From Calonectria ilicicola (taxonomy: Eukaryota > Ascomycota > Sordariomycetes > Hypocreales > Nectriaceae), in the NCBI GenBank assembly GCA_020809705.1, contig CP085825.1, positions 1,674,001-1,738,000 of the forward strand: DNA of 64,000 nt, read 5' to 3'. The notes under the pieces were generated by a model. That model had not been told where the DNA came from, searched no databases, and worked only from the letters and a program-made list of their open reading frames with translations. This document shows positions 58,132-64,000 of the stretch, piece after piece. The position numbers and the translations under genes were made by a program. Within the stretch, counting starts at the first letter, position 1. Every line of letters starts with the position of its first letter.

Positions 58132-59709
58132 TCAATACCCATATCTGGTTTCCATATATTCGCGGGACTCGGAGCCTAAATTACGCATTCTATGTCCGTA
58201 CTCGCTCCGCTGCGAAGCGTGTTGCTCCATTTGTCCCCTAGTTTTATCCTCTGGTTGGGATTCGTCTTCGTCGGTCGTTTGTCTTTTACCAGAATCTCCT
58301 CTAGCCAATTGGACAACGATTGTAATGGCAGCAACCCAGGCGGAGATGACCCATGTTCCCCACTGGCTGTACTGAAAGGGTGATTCGCTCTGCAAAAGGT
58401 GATGCTTGCGGATTCCGCGCTCAAAGGACACCACAAAAACCAGATAGCTAGGCAGGAAAATAGTCGTGGTTATAAGTAGCATCTTTACAGAACTATCTAT
58501 AAAAATAACCCGATCTACCACTTGCCGACTAGGTGCGAATCCAGGAGAGAGGCTAAGAGTCAGGCAGGTCAGTTTATATGCCAGAGCTTGATGTAAATGA
58601 CGACAAGATTGAGGTGCTTATATGCGTTTAATCCAGTTAGGAAGAAATTTCAGGCAGGATAGTGATATTTCGTGCCGCCCAGACAGCATTCTGTTTCCGA
58701 ATATAACGATGAGAAAATTCGTCAGGCACATTATACATGTTACCGCCAGCATGCCTAAGGTGAATTTTTCCCACATGACCGGGGAGGTTATAACTGAATT
58801 CCCATCTCCTCCATTGTCAGGTAGCAAAAGTTGCAGCTCTGATGATTGCCGGATAGGGTAGTCGAAGGAACCAGTCCATAGGCTAGCCGAGCCGCCACTG
58901 TCGCCATAACAAACACTTGTAAGGCGAAATGCCGTCTCGGATTCCAGGAGCAGAATAGTGGGTTGTTGGCTAAATTCTCCCATTAATATCGCAATAAGGG
59001 CCAAGTAACCAAAAGTAATGAACCAAGGGGCTATAACCAGAATATAGAAAGTGGAAAGTCCCGTGATTTTAGTTTGTGATCGGAACAGTGCCCAAAAGAT
59101 AGAAGCAAGCAATCCCGAAGCTCCATACATGAGCAATGGGTAAAGATCCATGTCAACAAGATGTTTATTTCTCAGGGCATGCATGACAAAGAAATTGGAT
59201 AATGCAGACAGGCCCGTTGTAGCCAGATATATTTGGGCAACGCCTCGCAGAATCGGAGCAGCGGTGGCAATGACAGCCAGCACCAGGTTAGTGTAGATCA
59301 GGTAGCGTTGTAGGTCAGCATACGGACCTGAGATTCCAAATGCGCAGATTGGCATAGGACAGTCGATAACAAGGGGCTTTGAAATGGGGAGCGAGTCGGC
59401 GAGTTTAGTCTTCGATTTGTAGACCCAGACGTTGACCTCCTCCTCAAGAGTAGACGGAGGGATTGCGGTGATATTTGGTGCTCCTGTGAACCAGTACTCG
59501 CTACAGATAGTCGTGGAAGTGTTGTAGTCAGCATCTCCGGTGTATTCGGTGGGAAAATTGAAGCAGCGGTCCATCTCTACATTTTCAATACGAAACGCTT
59601 GGTTGAAGTGATGGGGGGAAGTGCACAGCGCCGCCGCGACGGTGCTCACGCTCATTGCGACGTGCATGCAAGGTCTTTTTTTGTGGATGTCTTGTTGTAA
59701 AGGACCCAA
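58132..59709 (-). CDS. Multi-pass membrane protein of unknown function; in-frame TAA or bridging intron
   Basis: A minus-strand frame open from 59709 to 58132 except for one TAA at 58618-58620. The upstream 363 codons contain an extracytoplasmic N-terminal region with several Cys and NxT/S sites. Four to five predicted membrane helices follow, including LIYTNLVLAVIATAAPIL, FYILVIAPWFITFGYLALIA and LGMLAVTCIMCLTNFLIVIF. The downstream part has two more helices (LLITTTIFLPSYLVFVV; WVISAWVAAITIVVQL) and a charged tail, so both belong to one protein. Either the TAA truncates it, or an intron removes it. A possible 132-nt intron at 58553-58684 has a weak donor GTCTGG, branch CTGAC and acceptor TTAG, keeps frame and gives 481 residues. 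Family not recognised. Confidence 0.65.
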
Positions 59710-60901
59710 AGGGTAATGGGGGAGGATAGTGTGCTGTAGATGGCCTATAAAATGATAGGAATACCATTCAGGGAAACTCGGGAGCGGCTCTCTTATGCCA
59801 GTTTATATTCTCTAGCTCAATCCATCCGAAGGGGGCTCAGCCGCATGCGCCTAAGCACGCCGTATCCATTCTATCACCCAGGTGTGCCAAAAATCCAACT
59901 GGAGGCCAACAAATTGTGAAACGCCAAGAGATGGCCTTTCAACGCCCCGTTTGTAGATGCAGGCTTTCCAGCAAATTATTGCTATTTATTTGTGTTACGC
60001 GACCTTAAAGATTCTGCCTTGGGACCTAAGCGGGCTGGTCCAGTACTGTTTAACTAGGCAGATCCAACTTGCGCGCACAAATGACGGCGTGGCTTGCCCC
60101 TGCAGGTAACTCGTATTCCCCTGGATGGCGGGAAAAATTCCATGTTCCATGGCGCAGCATGGTAATCGCAGGACAGTGGCCGCCAGAACATCGTACATGA
60201 ACTAATGAGCTAGGCTGACTGGGATGCGTTGCGATTGTCCCTTCGAATACTCGAACGCACCGCCCTCGTACCCAGTGACCACAGAGTAGCTAGCCAGATT
60301 TGACTGTCCGAAAAGAAGCGAGGAGTGCCAGAGAGATCGTATAGCATATTCAGTTATATAGCATCACATGTTACCTAAGCGACTTACATCGGCAACTTAC
60401 CTCAGTGACTTCTACAACCCCGATCTCGCAGTCAAACGACTACACACATAATGGAGACAGCAAAAGAATTTAAACCCAAAACAGACATGCTTTTTCCCAA
60501 AGGGGTTGCAACCTCCATTCGATAAATTTCTGGTTTTCATTCCTTTTAGATTCGATAAGTATATGTTCATTGTGGAATAGGCTAAGAACTCGTTCAACTA
60601 GAGTGTGATAATATTAGCTTCATGGGCTAGTCAGGATAGCCAAAGTCCGCACAGTGAATACAATTTTCTGGATTTATCTCTACAAGTGCAACTACATTGG
60701 CATCATTGGTACCTCGCTCGCTATAAAAGGCATTTATTTTAAGTGGTATATTTAATTCCTATGCTGGCACAGGTGACAAAATTGGTTTAGGGTAGCCGAT
60801 GGAGGGGTACTGGTCCCACAATGGATCAACGCGGGGCACGAAATTCAGACTGCCAGAAATTTTGTCACTAGAACCTTTGATATTCTGCTCAACCGCACAT
60901 C
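59710..60901. promoter_or_regulatory. Divergent intergenic region
   Basis: 1.19 kb between the start codons of the membrane-protein gene (minus) and TRM7 (plus), so it should contain both promoters. No recognisable gene or specific site found. Confidence 0.5.
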
Positions 60902-62118
60902 ATGGGAAAATCGTCCAAAGACAAGCGCGACGCTTACTACCGTCTTGCCAAGGAGCAGGGCTGGCGCGCTCGTAGCGCCTTTAAGCTCCTGCAGCTTGAC
61001 GAAGGTTTGTTAAGTCCCTTCGTTGTATTTATTCCTTTGCTTCGCTTGCGCATGCCACTGACATGGCCACTCTCCCAGAGTTCGACCTTTTCGCCAACGT
61101 CACTCGAGTGGTTGATCTATGCGCAGCGCCCGGAAGTTGGTCCCAGGTTCTTTCGCGAGTCTTGATCAAGGGAGAAAAGTTTGGCCGCACAGCATGGCAG
61201 GACAAGGAAGCCCAGTTTCGACAGCAAATGCTAGGAATTCTGCCCGAGGGCACGAGCGAAGAACAGAAGGTTGAGGCGGAAAAGCTGGTCAACGAGCAGC
61301 AGGAGAGCACCAAGCCTCGAGACGACGTCAAGATCGTGTCGATTGATCTGCAGCCGATCTCGCCCCTGGCAGGAATCACCACCCTGCAGGCCGATATTAC
61401 TCACCCCGCGACTGTGCCCCTGCTACTATCTGCCCTTGATCCCGACTACGATGCCACCAAGGCTGGGACACAAGCCTCACACCCGGTGGACTTGGTTCTG
61501 AGCGACGGCGCTCCCGACGTCACCGGTCTTCACGACCTCGATATCTACGTCCAGTCCCAGCTTCTTTTTGCCGCGCTCAACCTTGCGCTTTGCGTCCTCA
61601 AGCCTGGTGGCAAGTTTGTGGCCAAGATTTTCCGCGGAAAGAATGTTGATGTTCTCTACGCCCAGCTCAAGATTTTCTTCGAGAAGGTCATTGTCGCGAA
61701 GCCCCGCAGTAGTCGTGCCAGCAGTGTCGAGGCCTTTATTGTGTGCATCAACTTCCAACCCCCGGCTGGGTTCCGTGCTAGTTTGGAGGAGCCGCTCGGT
61801 GTCGGCAACCGACTAGACGAGATGCTCAAGGAGCGCGAGGCGAAGAAGGCTGGCGCGGATGTGCAGGATGCCAGTGCTGTGGCTGAGGACGGGGTTGTGG
61901 AGATGGAGGTCTACGACGAGACACCAGAGGACAAGGAGAGAAGCACTCGGTGGATCGCACCATTTATTGCATGCGGAGATCTATCTGCCTTTGATTCCGA
62001 TGCGTCGTACCAGCTCCCTGAGGACTATGTCTCTCTAGATCCCGTTCAGCCACCAATTGCTCCTCCGTACAAGCGCGCTATCCAAATGCGGGCTGCCATG
62101 TCCGGGTCGCCGCGATAA
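60902..62118 (+). CDS. TRM7: tRNA (anticodon loop 32/34) 2'-O-methyltransferase, FtsJ/RrmJ family
   Basis: SAM-dependent ribose methyltransferase; yeast Trm7 modifies positions 32 and 34 of several tRNAs with partner proteins Trm732 and Trm734. Exons 60902-61004 and 61079-62118 give 380 residues. The 74-nt intron (GTTTGT...CAG) falls just after [13 protein letters not shown], so exon 1 is only 34 codons. The start [20 protein letters not shown] is the family N-terminus. The SAM motif is [15 protein letters not shown]. The K-D-K-E tetrad can be placed: Lys in RSAFKLL, Asp in [12 protein letters not shown], Lys in [11 protein letters not shown], Glu in SSVEAFIVC. The C-terminal extension (about residue 285 onward) is acidic and typical of fungal orthologues. 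It is convergent with the GNAT gene, with 104 bp between stops. Confidence 0.95.
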
Positions 62119-62222
62119 GATTACACAACCAAAAATAAACACCAGCGAGATACCCATAACAAAAGAAATGTTGCCGGGGGGAGGAAACCCAAAGCGGCCA
62201 ATATATGCAAAACACGCTGTTA
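62119..62222. other. Short convergent 3' spacer between TRM7 and GNAT gene
   Basis: 104 bp separates the two stop codons, so the 3' UTRs of the two transcripts almost certainly overlap. Confidence 0.6.
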
Positions 62223-62857
62223 TCAGTGAAGCTTGGGCGTGGGCTTCTCGGCTGGGCCTGGCAGTTCGAGTACCACTAAGCCAGCCGAGGGTCCCTTATC
62301 AAAGTCGAGGGCGCCAAGTTCCCGCCTGTACATCCTAGCGGCAGGGCCATCGTGTGTCATGAGCATAAGGCCGCGCAAGTCTTTCCACTCGTCGACAATC
62401 TCTTTGAGGCAGCGCATTAACCACGATGCCAGCCCTTTGCACTGGAATTCGTCGATGACAAAGACGTCTGTGAGATAGGCAAATGTGACATAATCTGTGA
62501 CTAGGCGGGCAAAGCCGACCATTTTGAATTTCGAGCCGTCTTTGGGTGCGATGAGTCCTTGTGCTGTGCGGATCGTGTTAACCGAGGCTGAATAGACGAT
62601 GCTGTGACATATGAGGGGTACATACTCTTCATCTCTTCGGCGGTCTGGGGAACCCAGTATATCGCCAAGGTCATGCAGTTGTTGAGAAGCTTGTAGAGTT
62701 GTGAAGGCTCAAGGGAGTTGCTCCACCACTGATCATCTAGGGACTTGTTGAAGACTTGGGGATCGAGATAGGACTTGTCGTTTGTGAGGAAGAAGTTGTC
62801 GCGATACCAGAAACGGGGCTCGCCCTCGGGCTGCATGACGATGTCTCGAGAACCCAT
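62223..62857 (-). CDS. GNAT-family N-acetyltransferase, two exons
   Basis: Exons 62857-62626 and 62563-62223 give 190 residues. The 62-nt intron (GTATGT...CAG) joins ...QTAEEMK to TQGLIAPKDGSKFKMVGFAR without frame loss. The GNAT core is clear: a VGFARLVTDYVTFAYLTDVFV strand pair and then motif A as VIDEFQCKGLASWLMRCL (Q-x-x-G-x-[GA] acetyl-CoA pyrophosphate loop). LMTHDGPAARMYRRELGALD matches motif B. The N-terminal part (MGSRDIVMQPEGEPRFWYRD) is less conserved. Substrate cannot be inferred. The start has C at -3, but the next in-frame ATG is only seven codons downstream. Confidence 0.9.
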
Positions 62858-64000
62858 CTTGGAGTTGGAGGATTGGACGGCGACGGCGATGGCTGGTGGT
62901 GTGCTGCGATAGGATGCGATAGGGTAGGATTCTAGGCAAAGGACCGTGGTATTGGAACCTTCTCTTTGGTTGCGTCTCTTGATGGAGCGGTTGTGTTGTA
63001 TCCACCCACTTTCTCGTGTGTTCCCGTGTTATGATATTGGAAGATTCCAAGTTTGCGTTCTGGTGGCGAGGAACCCTTTTGGATTTCCGTCAGGGCAATC
63101 AATGATAGTTTCACGCGGGAGTCCTCCGCGCCCGTTCCGGCTAGTGGCGGCTTTCAATGACGATGAGGGGCCGACCGTGTGATCTATGCTTGGGAGCACT
63201 AATAGTCTGGCTCAGAGGCAAACGGTTGGTTGGGAGTCGGACTGCGGGTCATGTGAAGCAGTTGGTAAGGTTTAGTTGCGGGGAGAAAGCAGCCAAGGGA
63301 AGAGAGGATAAGGCAGATGATGATGGAATGGTGGATATGGCCGTGATGGATTGGGGCTGGAGGCGAGGGTCCGTGTCAATGGGAAGTGCGGGGAAGAAGC
63401 AGGTTGATTGTTTTGGGTTCTCGTGAGAGATGTGGTAGATTTATTGTTATTATTATACCCATGGAGGGCTCGGTCAGATCTGGGGATGCGCAATGGGTTG
63501 CTACACAACCGAAGGCCGTTGCAGCATTATCATGATGATGATGGCGCGCATGGTCCCCCCCGAGGCACGACCAATGCAGCTTACTGGCTCGCATGACTTG
63601 GCTTATACCGCCCCGTCCACCTATCGCGGCCGCAACTGCACAGACAACAGGTGGAACTCGAGCAAGAGAGGCACGCAGGCGCAACGCTGTCTGTCCCTGG
63701 ACTGACTAGGCAGGAGGCTGAAAAGGCGGACAGCGGGGGGGGGGGGAGGAGATAAGGGAAATGACGAGTTTGGACCGGGCTTCGGGTCGTAGGGCGCAAT
63801 TGGCGTTTTGACGGCGGGCTCTTGGTGGCGGAACCATGACGGTCGGCCACGGCGGTAGGGCGGCCATCTCACCGATTGAGCCTCTCCCGCAAGCGGGCAG
63901 CAGGGAAAGGCACGGGTAGATACGGTCAGGATCGCGTCTGCCGTGCGCCCATCCCCCTCCAGGGTTGCTTATTTTACGTACGAGTTTGGGGCTGTCGGTT
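62858..64000. other. Upstream region of GNAT gene to window end
   Basis: 1.14 kb with only short, unrecognised frames; the GNAT promoter must lie in its left part. A run of 12 G residues is at 63735-63746. No gene supported. Confidence 0.5.

Overview
The window is nuclear DNA of a filamentous ascomycete (Pezizomycotina, probably a Sordariomycete; the class is a guess). The evidence is short GT-AG introns of 45-76 nt with CTRAY-type branch sites, fungal gene families (Mon2, Trm7, APC amino-acid permease, F-box protein), and a block of about 28.5 kb of extremely AT-rich, TpA-rich DNA carrying the C-to-T/G-to-A damage typical of repeat-induced point mutation (RIP).

Left arm (1-19.1 kb, normal base composition). 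A long acidic, Ser-rich protein runs off the left edge (minus strand, 1-2047). About 8.6 kb without a recognisable gene follows, then a three-exon amino-acid permease (10677-12468, minus), 4.3 kb more without a gene, and a fusion of a PPCDC/Hal3-type flavoprotein domain with ankyrin-like repeats (16821-18596, minus). The flavoprotein domain lacks the residues expected for catalysis.

Central block (about 19.11-47.64 kb). This is a nested transposon cluster whose layers can be dated by damage. The oldest layer is a minus-strand Helitron (Rep plus helicase), now in at least three pieces (41.35-44.5, 38.37-40.44 and 19.43-20.72 kb). A Ty3/gypsy element, called B here, sits inside its helicase gene (20724-38360, 391-bp LTRs, TSD acttt). 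Two copies of a second Ty3/gypsy chromovirus, called A, are inserted in B. A2 (28600-33968, TSD ataat) is moderately RIP-damaged. A1 (22579-27947, TSD cctat) has identical 212-bp LTRs, open gag and pol frames and no visible damage. A1 has a C-terminal chromodomain. An 11-nt sequence directly after the 5' LTR is the exact reverse complement of a segment inside the LTR, the layout of Tf1/sushi-type self-primed reverse transcription. A moderately damaged insert of unknown type (about 40443-41345) also splits the Helitron Rep region.

Right arm (47.64-64 kb, gene-dense). Genes: a small two-exon conserved-looking protein (48406-48977, minus), an F-box-like protein (50008-51291, minus), Mon2 (52355-57790, plus, six exons), a multi-pass membrane protein with an in-frame TAA or an intron over it (58132-59709, minus), the tRNA anticodon-loop 2'-O-methyltransferase Trm7 (60902-62118, plus) and a GNAT acetyltransferase (62223-62857, minus, convergent with Trm7). 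Apart from Mon2 (Golgi/endosome trafficking) and Trm7 (tRNA modification), functions can be stated only at family level. No tRNA, rRNA or CRISPR was recognised. All homology statements rest on motif recognition by eye; no database search was run.
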